Shown: positions 21,853-33,111 of the stretch, piece after piece | Position numbering within the stretch: position 1 is the stretch's first letter | Layout: every line of letters begins with the position of its first letter | Assembly (NCBI GenBank): GCA_002049455.2 | Contig: KV918787.1 | Span: forward strand, 124,001 to 188,000 | Source of the DNA: Porphyra umbilicalis | Lineage: Eukaryota; Rhodophyta; Bangiophyceae; Bangiales; Bangiaceae | Direction: 5' to 3' | DNA length: 64,000 nucleotides | Program-made: the position numbers and the translations under genes | Notes under the pieces: generated by a model | What the model saw: only the letters and a program-made list of their open reading frames with translations | Databases searched by the model: none | Told to the model about the DNA's origin: nothing

Positions 21853-22511
21853 CGCGGTAGACAGCGTTGCGGTTGAGGCGTGCGGCGGAGCGGTCGACGC
21901 CGACGACAACCGCGTCGGCGTGGCGCCCCGCCGCGAGCGCCCGCGACGAGGCGCCCGTCCCGCAGCAGCTGTCGAGCACGAGCGGCCGCCCCGCGCGGGC
22001 GGGGGCGGCCAGCCACGCGGCGGCGGTTTCAAACGCGGCGGCGGTGTGGGCAGAGACGGGGCGGCGCGCCGCCCACAGCGGGTAGTGGTCGACGGCGCGG
22101 GCGGCGAGCGCCGCCGCGCGCGGCGCGTCGCCGGCAGCGGGGATGGTGTAGAGGGCGCGGCGGTCGGCGGCGGTCAGGGTCGGTGGGGGGACTTTGGGGG
22201 GGGGGGGGGGGGGGGGGGGGGGCACGACCGGTCGCCCCCAGGGGGGGGGTGGCCCCCGCCGCGGAGGTGGCGGCCGCGGCGGTGGCAGCGGCGGCGACGG
22301 CGGCGGCGGCGGCGGCGGGTGGGGGCGTGGACGCAACCGCCACCGCGCGGGCGGCTGCCGACGGCAACCCGCCGCGGAGGGGCGCCCGCCGCACGGCGGC
22401 GCGCCGCAACGCCGCCGCCGCCGTCGGCCGGCCGCCGCCGGCCGCCGCCGCCGCCGCGGCGGCGGAGCGGAGGGGGACGACGACCGGGGCGGCGGCGGCG
22501 GCAAACGCCAT
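21122..22511 (-). CDS. TrmB-like SAM-dependent methyltransferase with predicted plastid transit peptide
   Basis: ATG 22511 opens MAFAAAAAPVVVPLRSAAAA, an Ala/Arg/Ser-rich leader of ~75 residues typical of a chloroplast transit peptide. The frame then changes at a 27-base poly-G run (22196-22222) and continues TLTAADRRALYTIPAAGD. The SAM-binding motif is VLDSCCGTGASSRAL, followed by VVGVDRSAARL. A TrmB-type block HYLLYPNPYPSSGDVNKRWG and WPDLLRLGGVLVLRASW comes next, then NFEAKFGG near the end, comparable to the TNFE..... motif of tRNA (guanine-N7) methyltransferases. The open frame ends at 21122. If the 9-base G run near 21.32 kb is also mis-sized, the stop would be 21192 after an Ala-rich tail. 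A Gly repeat of variable length, from GCC/GGC triplets at ~21.80-21.85 kb, sits in a loop. Substrate (tRNA) is inferred only. Confidence 0.7.
22196..22222. repeat. 27-base poly-G run inside a coding region
   Basis: Uninterrupted G on the plus strand. The reading frame of the minus-strand methyltransferase differs on its two sides. Confidence 0.9.
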
Positions 22512-24300
22512 GGCCCGCGCCGACCGCCGCTGGGGGGGGAGGGGGAGGGGGGGGGGGGCGGGAGGGGGGACGAAGGTGCAGAGAGGGGGGTAACAGGGGG
22601 GGGGGGGCGGCCCCAGTGGGTGGAAGCACCGGGGGATTGGCGGGGGGGGGGGGGGGGGGGGAGCGGCGGCACTGCGACCGCGGTGGACCCCGTCGCGCGC
22701 CGGCTCGGGTGCCATCGTGGTTTTCCACCACGATGAAATCCAGCAGAGGAACTTGGCTGTACTGCACCGGATGGTCAAAACAGCCTGTGTGTGCCACATC
22801 TGTGCGTGTCCCTTCATCCTTTTCAAGGGGATGGACCAATATTTCCGGAAAAGTCCAGCAGTACAAATAAGAACTAGAGCCGGAATTCCTGTGTCTGTCA
22901 ACGATGGTAAGGCGCACACTCCGCGGCTTGTTCGTTGTGCTCCGCGCCCTCTTTGTATACAAGTGTAGCTGTTTACCGCCAAAGACGTCGGCGGGCGACG
23001 GCGCTGTAAAGCGGGCGTCAGCATGATCAGCCGGGTGCCGACGCAGTGGTGCTTATCCAGCCGAGGGTATGTTGCGCTTGTGGCTGCCGGCTGGGGAGTG
23101 GAAAGAATCTGTCTCATCCGTCAGCTCCTGTTGACTCGATAGGCTGCGCATTTCACGTAGGGCAGCGGAACGTGACCTTGCCTTAACAAGGATGCTTCCC
23201 AATCGCTAGGTCCGGTGACTTCTCCAGCCGCACGTATGCCTGTTCGACAAGGATGCTCGCTTTGCCACATAGGCCTCATTCTCTACGGGGGCATACGTTC
23301 AGTGCCTGTATGGGTTCGTCTGACGTCGCCCACACGACACACGCAAGATGATGACGCGCTCAAAATGGAACGCTGCCAGCAATGGCTACGGTTCCTGAAA
23401 AAATCCACAACCCTCCCATTCGTGATTTTCCGCATCACACATCTATTGGTCAAAACGGTCTTCGTTGCTCGCGTCATCAAAACGATGGTGCCGCTTTCCA
23501 AACGATTCGCACCCTACACCCGGGTTGGGGGCGCGGCCTCGGCAGCGGCGGCTGTTCCGTTTCCGTGTCAACGTTTTGGCGGCACGTTGGCCGTCTTGCG
23601 GCCGCTGGGGGCCTACTCTTCCGTTGGCCGCCGACGACTGGTCGCCATCCTCCCTGCGACCGCGGGCGCCTCGGCTACGCCAAGGAAAACGTCGGCCGCG
23701 TCCCTTCAAACCCCCAACCTTGAGCCCATATGCAGCTCCTACGTTGCGTCACAGTCACAATGTCCGAGCTTTGCACGTTGCTGTCCACCTCAGGTCGGGG
23801 GCCGGTCGGCACACGATAGTCCATGGCGGCCCTCTCTGACTGTTGGGAGGCCGCAGACGGGTGGACCCCAGCACAGCGCCCTGCCGCAGGCCCGTCCCCC
23901 GGTGTCCCCTCTTGGCATTTGGCGCTACTTGAGGCAGCTGCAGTTTCCTGGTTGCGTCCAGAGACTAACCGCCTCCGACGAGTCACCGGCACCGACTAAT
24001 GTTCACATTGCCGCCCACGCCGCCAAAGCCGCCTCGCCTACGTTTGCCAAAGTGCGCTCTCCGCGACGTCACCACGCTGCGTGTCATCCCCTCGCCTGCA
24101 TCGATCGGTCATCCGAGGAGGGAAGGCGAGTCGGCGCCACGTCCTAAGGGATCGCCAAGTCGGCGGCGGCGCCTCAGACGCTTTCGGCAACAAGCCGTCA
24201 GAAAGCATAGACCATCGTTTGCCTTACCCACAGTCGCGCGGTCAACCGACGTGGGGGCCGCACGATCCGTGGTGCCGTGCGCCCGTTTGCGTCCCTGGCG
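22512..24300. other. Repeat-containing spacer
   Basis: Includes GC-rich sequence upstream of the TrmB-like gene, then moderate-GC sequence from 22.7 kb. The stretch 22.79-22.86 kb matches, in reverse, sequence at 62.96-63.04 kb (see repeats). From 23.2 to 24.2 kb there are only short interrupted frames, such as 23823-23999 plus, MAALSDCWEAADGW, without recognised domains. It may be decayed upstream coding sequence of the next gene or mobile-element DNA. Confidence 0.35.
22789..22860 (+). repeat. Dispersed repeat, copy A (VCHICAC repeat)
   Basis: About 70 bases containing TGTGCCACATCTGTGCGTGT and ATTTCC.GAAAA; the same sequence occurs inverted at 62964-63037. One frame reads VCHICACPFIL here and VCHICACHFIL there, so it may be a fragment of a former mobile-element ORF. 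Confidence 0.6.
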
Positions 24301-25305
24301 ATGGAGTTCCAAGACGTTTTTCCGTCGCTGATGCTTGCGTTGGGGGGTTGTATCGCCGGCGTTATTGGGTCGCAATCGAGTGGTAGCATTCGCCCCGTAG
24401 CGGACCCCGTTGAACGCGGACGCGAAGGCAGGGGCTGTGACGGCATGCCGCCTGCATCATCGTGCCCTTACGCATCCAGGGACGCCGCACCCCTTCCATC
24501 CCTTGTCACGGAGCTGACCCCCGACAACCTGCTGATGGTCCTTGGCACCTCCCTCACGGCCGTCGTTGAACAGTACCCCGCCACGGCGGCCACCCACAAC
24601 GCCGCCATCGCCCCGTTCCTTGTCGCATCCGAGGCGGCCGCGTCGCAGAATGCTGCCGCCGCTGCGAGCCTCGCCGAAGCTGCCTGCGTCTTTGTCGACA
24701 CGCACGTCCACCCAACAGCGCCTTTGCCGTGTCGCAGTCTCATCGCCGCCGTCAATGCCTACAAGCAAGCTCGGCGCTCCGAGGAGGAGATTGCCGCAGC
24801 ACTGGCGGGTGTCTTCCGCCCACTGCCCGTGGAGCGCGCCTCCTTCCCGCCCGCCGACGACCCCATAGCCGTGTTCTTTGGAGACGAACGGACGGACGAC
24901 GTGGGCGCCTTTGTCGGCCGCCTCGTTGCTGAAACCCACCTGTCCCCATCTGCTGCAGCGGACGCCATGGCCCTGCTCTCGTACGCAGCCGAAGGCGACC
25001 GCCGCTTAACGCCCCACGTGTGGACCGTATCGCGCGTGTACACGGTAGCCGCCTGGTTCGCCGCCCACGCAGAGGTGGGCGGGTGGCCGGACGATGGCCC
25101 CGCGTGGGCGGGTGTTGGCGGATTTGGGAGCCACAAAGAATTCTATGCGGCGGTGGCCATGCTGAGGAGCGTGCTGGGACAACTTCTCCTCGAGCCGCCG
25201 TCGACGAGGGTGTGGATGCGTGGGGTGCTGATACGCTACTACAATGAGGTGGCTGCTGCGCGCGGGATTCTGACGGGCCAGGGGGATGGGCAGGCGATGG
25301 CCTGA
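24301..25305 (+). CDS. Unknown 334-residue protein, possible cyclin-like fold
   Basis: An open frame from ATG 24301 (MEFQDVFPSLML) with an N-terminal hydrophobic stretch (LMLALGGCIAGVIG) that could be a membrane anchor. It is followed by a helical, Ala-rich, low-repeat body. Residues ~200-315 (VGAFVGRLVAETHLSPSAAA, then WTVSRVYTVAAWFAAH, then GFGSHKEFYAAVAMLRSVLGQLL) have a helix pattern and small-residue spacing reminiscent of the cyclin box. The diagnostic Arg/Lys/Glu cyclin residues are not clear to me, so this is a weak analogy. Codon use is less extremely GC-rich than in the neighbouring gene islands, and it sits among repeats. Either a host gene or a transposon-borne ORF. Confidence 0.55.
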   Translation: MEFQDVFPSLMLALGGCIAGVIGSQSSGSIRPVADPVERGREGRGCDGMPPASSCPYASRDAAPLPSLVTELTPDNLLMVLGTSLTAVVEQYPATAATHNAAIAPFLVASEAAASQNAAAAASLAEAACVFVDTHVHPTAPLPCRSLIAAVNAYKQARRSEEEIAAALAGVFRPLPVERASFPPADDPIAVFFGDERTDDVGAFVGRLVAETHLSPSAAADAMALLSYAAEGDRRLTPHVWTVSRVYTVAAWFAAHAEVGGWPDDGPAWAGVGGFGSHKEFYAAVAMLRSVLGQLLLEPPSTRVWMRGVLIRYYNEVAAARGILTGQGDGQAMA

Positions 25306-25958
25306 ACGGGAGCGCACCCAAGAGGGTGATGGGGTGGATAGCAGTGGACCGCGGAGGTGAAGCGGGCATTTCATGCCTCGGATGGGAGACTTCTGAGGAG
25401 CTCCCCTCCGAGAAGAGGAGGGGAGCGGCTACCGCCTCTAACTGGGTAGCTGTCGTGTGTCCAGCCGAGATTACACACAACGAAATCAAGGCTGTACTTG
25501 AAATATTGGCTATAACATATGTGTGTGTGATTATTTCGCCTGCCGGGCTCCTACTTTTCAACTCGACCGTACAGAAGGGTCTCATTGGCCGGGAGCAGCC
25601 AAATTGATGCAACGTCGCTTCAAAGCTGTGACATCCACAGTGCCACGCGCTTGTATCCGTATGGGTCGCTTCTACGCTGTGCACTGGGGGTGTGGCAATA
25701 GTTCTTGTCCATAAAACAGGGAAGGCCTGGCAAGATTCGTGAAACAAGGGGGCGCTCAGAGGCTGTTCTGGCAGGGATGGCCAAAATGCAAATTCTTGGC
25801 GAAGGAGATCAATTAAGCTGTCAATTACTTGACCAATCTATACTTTCAATTTAATCGATCATCGCTTTCGGGTCTCTTCTGTGCCCAACGCCGACTGGAG
25901 CAACCGAGGCCGAGGCGGCCGTCGTCACCGGCTACCACCCAGTTCCTACATCTGTACC
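25306..25958. other. Spacer with AT-richer sequence
   Basis: Moderate-GC DNA with short runs such as ATATGTGTGTGTGATTA at about 25.52 kb. No gene is supported. Confidence 0.35.
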
Positions 25959-26258
25959 ATGAGCGGTGCCCGCCAGTGTGCCGGTCACGCCGCCGATACC
26001 CCCCCCTCCTCGCAGGCGCCACTGGCACAGCTGGCCTCCGCAGCATCGGCGCGGCCTGGGGAGGTGGAGGCGGCACCGGCGCCGCCGACGGAGCCGGCTG
26101 CGTCGTGGCCGATTTTTCCCGCTTGGTGGCCGGTATCGGGCGCGTTCGTGCTGGGGGCGGTCGGGCGGCGGTCGTGCCTGAAAAAGCCGCTGCCACACCT
26201 CTGCCTGCCGCCATCGGCCTCGAGGCGGCGTGCTGCCGCCCGCGGCACCTGGAAGTAG
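25959..26258 (+). CDS. Small hypothetical protein (99 residues)
   Basis: ATG 25959 in context TACCATGA. The product MSGARQCAGHAAD is followed by an Ala/Pro-rich stretch, then FPAWWPVSGAFVLGAVG, a possible single membrane segment, and a basic Cys-containing tail. No homologue recognised; it may be spurious. Confidence 0.25.
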   Translation: MSGARQCAGHAADTPPSSQAPLAQLASAASARPGEVEAAPAPPTEPAASWPIFPAWWPVSGAFVLGAVGRRSCLKKPLPHLCLPPSASRRRAAARGTWK

Positions 26259-26419
26259 CCGACTATGGAGGCCAGAGCCGACAGGCAGTGTGAGGGGGAG
26301 ATGGTCGGCAGCGTCAGCGACGTTCCAGGTGGCCACCTCGCTGGCACCGCCACGAAATAGAAAAATGCAATAGATCCATGGGATCGGCTCCGTATTAATC
26401 GTCGATTAATCGCAGATTC

Positions 26420-26456
26420 ATTCATTGGATAAAATGTACCGATTTAATCGTTGCCG
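26420..26456 (+). repeat. Dispersed repeat, copy A (TTCATTGGAT..ACCGATTTAAT)
   Basis: ATTCATTGGATAAAATG, then ACCGATTTAATCGTTGCC. The same order with few changes occurs at 56313-56353, so both are relics of one interspersed sequence. Confidence 0.5.
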
Positions 26457-29400
26457 GCGCGGTGCAGGCATGGTCAAAACCTGGATGTGTGTAGCACTTT
26501 CGACAGAAGCCGGGGGGGTTTTCAGCCCGCGCAGGTCGAACACCCAGTCATTTCTGTTGAGCTTCGCCGTGGCGTAACCGTCTTGGTCATTTTTTATGAA
26601 AGGTGGCTGGCGAGACACCCACCGCCAGGCCACGCCCGCCGCGGCGGCACGGCCGCCTTTCCCCCCCCCCCGCCCCCGCCGCTGACGCCGCCCGCCTCCC
26701 CCCCCGCCACCACCGCCGCCGCCGCAAGTCGACGACCTGGCGTCGCGAGCAGCTGCGCCTCCGCCGCCCCCACCCCACGCCGGCGACGGGGCGGCGTCGG
26801 CGTCGCCGCCGACGATGCACGCTCCCCCCCTCCCCCCCTGCGGCTGCAGCGGGCGGTGGCGGTGCGGCTCGCCGCGTCGGCCGCCGGCGGCGGCGGCGGC
26901 TCTGTGGGTCGACGTCGCCGCCGCATCGCGGGCGGCGGCGGCGGCCGCCGCCGCCGTGGCCCGTGTGGTCGTCGTCTGGGATGCGCCGCGCGCAGCGGTG
27001 ATGGGTCCGCCGTCGGCGGGGACGGCGGGGTGACGGTCGGGGGGATGGCCGCCGCGGACGGCGTCGACCACGCGGGCCGGCGTCGGGTGGCACACGAGCC
27101 GGGTGCGGGGCGGGGCGTGGCGGCCGACCACAGCCGCCTCGCGCCGCCGTGTGGTTGCGGCCTACCCGTGCCGCCACACCGCTTGCGGGTGCAGCCACTG
27201 GCGGCCGCCGCGCGCTCGGCACGCACGCGCGCACCACCGCCCGTCGTGGCCGCCGTTGCGACCGCTGCAGGTCGGGGCGGGCGGCGGCGACGCGGCCGCC
27301 GTCGGCCGCACCTGCCGCCGTAACTGGCAGCGGCGACAGACGCGCGACGCTCGGCCGGCGGCGGCGGCGGCGCCGATAATAGGGCGGCTCGCGGTGGCGT
27401 GGCGGGCGGTCACTGGGGGGGAGGGCGGGGGGGTCGGCTGGCACGGGCGTGCGGGCGACGGCGTGGGCGACCGGCCGCCGGGGGCGGGCGCCGACGCCGC
27501 CACGGCCGCCGGTGGGTGGTCACTGGCGGGCGACGGCGCGGCGGAGGGTGCTGCAGCTGACACCGCCGCCGTCGCAGCGCGCAGCGTGTTTCCCCCATGT
27601 GTCGCTGGGCGGCCACGGCCGCACCACGGGGGGGGACGGCGTTGGACACGCGCACCGCGCCTGCGGCAATGTGTGCGGCGGCGGCGCCGCGCGCGTTGTC
27701 TGGTGGCGCAGCGCGCGGCGGCCGCTCGCCATCGGGCGCCGCGTCATCGTCTGTGGCGGCGGTGCCATCCGCACCCCCTACCCGCCTGCCTCTCAATCCC
27801 CCCCCCCCCCCCCCCGCACCGTGAGTGGCGCTGCATCGGCGGCGGTGCCGCCACTGTCGCTGCCGCCGTCACAGCAACAGTGGCGGCCGCCGGCACCGCC
27901 GCACGGCGGCGGCGGCGGCGCTGGGAACGCGGCCAGACGCGTCGGGGCGGCGGGTGGTCGGGCGTCGGCGGTCCCGGCATGTTGGGTGCTTGTCGTTTCT
28001 TTGTGGCACTTGCCGTGGCCCGGCCTTTTAGGGTTGTATGCTCCGAGGCTGTTTGTTGCGCTTCGCGCGTTCTTTAACATGGGTCAATTGACCGATTAAG
28101 CGGGGTGATTAGAGTGGGGCGGCTTCCACTGAGCCCAGCAGTGTAGGTGGCGGGCCAAAACACAGCACGTTGCCGGTCGCCGTTGGCAAGCTTGCCCGGA
28201 CACCCCGCCGCGGGGGCCATTCACGGTTGATACGCGGGCCGCGGTCGGCTGTTTCGGCAGCGGGCCCGATGACGTTGCCCGTCATTGACTGCCGGCCGGC
28301 TCGCTACCAGCGTCCATGCCGCCACGCCTGCCCTGCCGTCTCAGTTATTGTTCGGCCCAGCGGATGCGGACAATGACAAACAACTGGCCGTCCGATCGCC
28401 GAGACGGACCTCTGCCTGCAATGGCATTGCGTTTTTCGGCCACCCAAGCCGATCTCTCGCGAGTGTGTTCGGCGTGGGCGGCCGTCCTCGAGGACAGCAC
28501 TCGAGGACGCGTGACGTGGCTGAAACGACGTCATCGGACGAGGAGGTCATGGCTGTATGCCGCTGTAATGTATTTGAATAAAGTCCACACTGGCCACCCC
28601 CCGTTTGGAGCCCGGCATGACCACAGCGCGTTGATGAAATCTCGTGTCAGGTTCCAAGGTATCTGCAACAAGGCCGAACCGTATTGCTGCTCGACCCCTT
28701 TGCGTTCAGAGAGAGATCGAAAATGAGTACATAACTCCTCTTTGCCCAATCTTTAAGGAGAAGTTCACATCCTTCGAGACATATGTTGCGAGACTCGCCG
28801 CAATGATCCCTCGGAGGTCTCGGGGAAGAAGTGGAGCAAGACCCTGACGGAGGAAAGGATGTGACACCGGCCAGCATTGAGGATACATGCCAAAGATGCA
28901 TTGAAAGACACGGTCGCTTTATTGTTGCTCGGCGCGGGCACGGGTGGCAGAGCAGACACGAAATCGATAAGAAAGCCACGGTGTGCTACAGAGTCACGCA
29001 GACATGTAGCTAACTGCACACAGCCGCAAACTCTGACAGAGCTACAGGCCACCGGACAACAGCAAGCTCACCATGTCAGCGACTCGCGGACACCACGCAT
29101 GCATGTGCGTATGACACAAGTTACTCGACTTCGATGTCAGCAACACCCATTGGTTTGCAAAGAAACAGAAGCCAAGAAAGAGGAAGCCATCGCACATATG
29201 CATGGTAAGGATACATGGGGGATGGGCGAGCGAACACGAAAAAGAAGTACGTGGTCAGTTCATCCAACCCATCCACCACCCACCCACCGCGCGCGTCACA
29301 CTATCCACACTGCGCCAGTGTGGATCCCCACCCAATCGCCACCACCACTAGTCCAGCGACTGCAAACGTCGTCCGGCCCGTCGTAGAGTGACTCCCCCCC

Positions 29401-29475
29401 GCCCCCGTGCGAGCTGGAGAGAATGCGTGGGATGGAGGGGATGCAGATAAGAATACGACAGGAACGAGGGCGGTC

Positions 29476-29605
29476 GGCAGGAGGGTGGGCGGGGCGATCG
29501 AACAGAGGGTGGCCGGGGCTTCCGGCCAGGAGGGTGGGTGGGGCGGTCGACCAGAGGGTGGGCGGGGCGGTCCGCCAGGAGGGTGGGCCGAGCGGTCGGC
29601 CAGGA
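29476..29605. repeat. Tandem repeat, ~26-28 bp unit
   Basis: Four to five imperfect copies of GGAGGGTGGGCGGGGCGGTC followed by a short variable part ending CCA. It has no CRISPR-like spacer structure. Confidence 0.7.
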
Positions 29606-30771
29606 GAGCGAGCGGGGATGTTGGCAGCACTTGTGCACTTGGGCGGCAGCCAGGAGCGGGGCTGGGGGCAGCATGGCAGTCACCTGCACACATGCCGAGG
29701 GCGCGCATTGGCGCCGCCCAGCACTTCGAATTATTATTAATCGCCCCGCTATCCCCAAGCACAAGGCTTGACGTTTTCCAGCCCGCTGGTTGGCTGCCCG
29801 GTTGACCGGGGGCGCATCCTGGGTCCCCATTGGTAGCAGACTATCATGCCAACAGGTACTGAACAAAGTCTGGCTGACACAAGCTACGACGGTGAGGCGT
29901 CCGAGCAGAGGTCTCCATGTGCCCGCAAGAATGCATACTGTGTACGCCAAGTCTGCCTTGAACTGGGTGTGAAGGGTGCCGTTTGATCGCGCAAGGAGGA
30001 CCTGCCCCATGACCCTGCCAGAGCTCTGCACGGCAATGCCAGCAGCCGTCCCACTCTAGCGACACCGTTTGCGCCCCCATCCTCCCCGACCCCCTCGGCA
30101 TGTATGTGCAGCCCCCCTCGCCCCCCCCCCCCCTGCCAGCAGGAGAAAGGAGTGGGAGAGGACAGGAAAGGAGGCAAGCACAAGTGTCCGTGGTTGGGCG
30201 GTGCCCGCAGCTATTGGGAGTAGACGAGTACGCACATGGGTAGGGGTGACCAGGTGGGTGGGGTAAGAAGGTCTCTGGGGGTGTCAGAAAGCCTTCTCAG
30301 ACAGAGCCTTTTAGAGATCGACACAGCGACATTTGCGAGGATGGTGTCACGAGGTTTGCTGCATGGAAAAACATTTCTCTCACGACCTCTCACGGTTCGC
30401 ATATATTTTAAGTTCTCCGTGACCCAATTTGACAACGTGCTGTGACTGTGTCTCGACGGCTGATCGGCAGCCGCGGCAGCGCTGTCAGCTACGCAACAGC
30501 CGCGTACGTAGCTGCGTCAGCGGGGAGCGACCACGGCGTCGTCGTCCTTTGACGTGGCGCCCTGCTCATTGCATGAGCGGGGCACGTCGTCTCGACACCT
30601 ATCCCGTCGACGCGCGCCTCGTGCTCGCGGCGGCTCTTGGTGGCTACTCAGCGCCGGCCGCACCCCCCGCCCCCCTCGCCCCCCCGCCTCCGTGACGCGC
30701 GGCCCATTGCCCGGCAGCCTCTGCGCCCCGCCTCGCCCCCCCCCTCACCCTTTTTCCCCGCCCTCCGCACC

Positions 30772-32176
30772 ATGCTCGCCACCGCCCTCACCGGCCCTGG
30801 CCGCGGCGGTGGCGCCCTCCCCCCCCCAGCGCGCAGCGGCCACCGGTGCCCCCCCCCCCGGCCGCCCCCCCGCGCCGCCGCTCGCGCCCTCCCGGTCGTG
30901 GCGGGGCGGGCGCCCGCAGCGGGCAGTTGTGGCCACCACCGTTGCGCTCGCGGTCGTCGCCCTCGTCGCCGTCCTTGCCGGCTTTGGCCCGTCGCCGGCA
31001 ACGTTTCCCCTCGGCGCCCGCGGCGGCGACGCGACGGCGGCGGCAACGTCGACGGCGGCGGCGGCGCGCGCGGCGGCGGCGGCGGGGGCGCCGCCGACAG
31101 ACGGCACCTACTGCGGGCTGTCGCGCAGGGAGTCGCGCGACTTTTTTTGCGAGCCGCCCCACCTGTGGGCGCGCCGCAAGGCCATTTACGCGGCGCAGGC
31201 GGCCAAGCAGGTGCACCGGCCGAGCGACGCGTCGTCGTCGCTGCAGAGCTTTTGGCAGTACAACTATGTACGTGGGGGGGTCGGGTGCAGGGGGGGGGGG
31301 GGGGGCAGGTCGACGGCGTTCTCGCACGGCCGTGTGCGCGCCGGTGGCGCTGTGTTGGTGGGGTTGGGGGGGGTGGGGGGGTGGCGTCGTGGCCGCACAT
31401 GGGTGTCGTTTGGTTGCTCGCGTGTGCCGGCCCACTGCTGACATCACCGCACCGCCGTCCCGCCGTGCCGTGTCGGTCGCCCCGCTTGCTCCCCCCGGCG
31501 TGTCCATTCTTTTCCTCCCCCCCCCCAGGAGCCAAACTTCAGCTGCGCCTACGAGCAGCGCCTCGGATCGATGGGCGACGGCGGCAAGTGGGTGTACGAC
31601 CCCGCCTCGATTGAGCGCGCCGCCGCCGCCGCCGGCCGCGGCTGCGTCGTCTACTCGGTCGGCTCTGGCGCGCGCTTCTCCTTTGAAGCGGCGGTGCACG
31701 CGGCGCTCCCCGGCTGCGCCATCCACACCTTTGACCACACGATTGGGGATCGGCGGCGCGGCCGCGCCACCGCCCTCCCGCGCTACATCCACTTCCACCC
31801 GTGGGGCCTCGCCGCAGAGGACGTGGGCGGCACGCCGCTGCGGGGCCTCGCGAGCGTGCGGCGGGAGCTCGGGCACGACGCGGCGACGGGCGGGGTCTCC
31901 CTCGAGCTCCTCAAAGTCGACGTGGAGGGGTCGGAATTCGAGTCGCTCCTCCCGTGGCTCCGCACGGGCGCCCTCGACGGCGTGCGGCAGCTGCTGTTGG
32001 AGGTCCACGAGCCGCAGCGGGACGACCACTACGCGACGGCGCGGCGCATTTTTGCAGAGTTGGACGCCGCGGGCTGGGTGATTACGCACAAGGAGCCGAA
32101 TTTGCTCACGGGGGGGAAGCTGGTGGAGTATGCGTTTCTCAAACTCGAGTGGGACGTCAAGGGCGAAACATCCTAA
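30772..32176 (+). CDS. METTL24/FkbM-like methyltransferase, type II membrane protein, two exons
   Basis: Exon 2 encodes the family core: FSCAYEQRLGSMGDGGKWVY, then VVYSVGSGARFSFE (SAM motif I), IHTFDHT, LLKVDVEGSEFESLLPW and QLLLEVHEP. This order is typical of METTL24-like (Methyltransf_22) proteins. Exon 1 provides a transmembrane anchor (VVATTVALAVVALVAVLAG), an Ala-rich stem, CGLSRRESRDFFC and SLQSFWQYNY. The intron (31268-31528, 261 nt) starts GTACGT, ends in poly-C plus CAG, and joins NY to EPNFSC in phase 0, exactly as expected of the family. ATG 30772 is the only good upstream start. It lies in another frame than the anchor, and the change falls in poly-C runs at about 30.82-30.87 kb. 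Likely a Golgi or secretory-pathway methyltransferase; substrate unknown. Confidence 0.75.
31268..31528 (+). other. Intron of the METTL24-like gene (261 nt)
   Basis: GTACGT donor, polypyrimidine (C-rich) tract, CCCAG acceptor, phase 0. It is the clearest intron in the window because both flanks match the protein family. Confidence 0.85.
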
Positions 32177-33111
32177 ATAGGCGCACTTGCGGCGTGCGCG
32201 GGGGGAAGGGGGGGGGGGGGTGCACGCCGTGCCCCATTCCCCTTCTCCTCGGGCGTACGGGCGCTCTGTGTGGCACACACGCAAGAACAAGCGACCGCCT
32301 TTGTCCCCTGCCACCCGCGGTGCGGGGCACGTCCGACAACCGCCACCAGTGGGCGTACGCAGGCGGCTGCTCTGCCACTTGCGAGGGCGCTCGAGTGGAC
32401 GGCAAACGACGGCGGGCATGCGTGGGTGGCATCCGAGCACAGCGGCGCGTGGCGGCTGGGGCCGTCTCCCTCTCGCAGACACGTTTGACTGTGCGGGATG
32501 CCTCCCGACGCGAGCCTCGTGGCCGCCCACGAGCGCGCACGTGCGTGGCCGGCGCCCGCTGACGATTTCGATTCCCTCTCGGTCCCCCGCCCGCCGGCCT
32601 CGGCCTGGCGCCGCGCTGCCGTCTCGCGGCAGCACGCGCGGCCACGCAGCTGCGGACGGCTCGCCGTCGGGCGACGCGTCGACCCCCAGGGCGGCCCCGC
32701 CCCGCCACCGTCGGCGCCGCACCACCGCTCTGGCCCCGCGCGACGGTCGCCGCCCATGCAATGGCCAGCGCGCCGCCTCTGTGGTGAGGCCGGGCGGGCG
32801 CGGCGCCCGATGCCAGCCCCACAACTCTGTACCAATGTCTCATCGGTCACCACACGGGCGCCGGCTCGCTGCACCATGCCACTCCCCCGCTCCTGAGGAA
32901 AAACGTCCGAGGCACACTCCTGTCAGACCACCTGGTTGAGGACCCACAGTCCCACGAAAGGCCGCATGGGCACTCGCGCGCATCGCCGCGGAGCGGGGCC
33001 CGTTGGGACCGCGGGACAATGCTGGTTGGCGACAAGTGTACTCTGTTCTCGGCACGAAAAGCAAGACGGGAGGCCAATAAAAAAGGGGTAGCCCCAGACG
33101 TGGTCACCGCC
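32177..33111. other. Spacer between convergent genes
   Basis: GC-rich to 32.9 kb, then a more balanced stretch with GGCCAATAAAAAAGG at about 33.07 kb. No gene is supported. Confidence 0.4.

Larger units (their letters stand above)
26259..30771. other. Long spacer: GC-rich island (26.6-28.0 kb) and repeat-bearing moderate-GC DNA
   Basis: 26.42-26.46 kb carries a short sequence repeated at 56.31-56.35 kb. On the minus strand the frame ending at 26418 closes with a normal-looking stretch (NDWVFDLRGLKTPPASVESA) that could be the end of a decayed ORF. 26.6-28.0 kb is extremely GC-rich with long open frames in all six readings and no domain. 28.1-30.4 kb has only short frames and a tandem repeat at 29.48-29.60 kb. 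30.45-30.77 kb is GC-rich and probably the promoter region of the next gene. Confidence 0.35.

Noticed and set aside
20723-22870. 715-codon plus-strand frame opposite the TrmB-like gene
   Set aside because: Shadow of the methyltransferase gene; only repeats and Arg/Pro/Gly-rich sequence.
26451-28099. Several overlapping long frames on both strands in the 26.6-28.0 kb island
   Set aside because: All six frames are open because stop codons are rare at this GC content; compositions are Arg/Gly/Pro/Ala without any domain.
29476-29605. Regular repeats considered as a CRISPR array
   Set aside because: Units are adjacent and imperfect with no spacers, and the host is eukaryotic.
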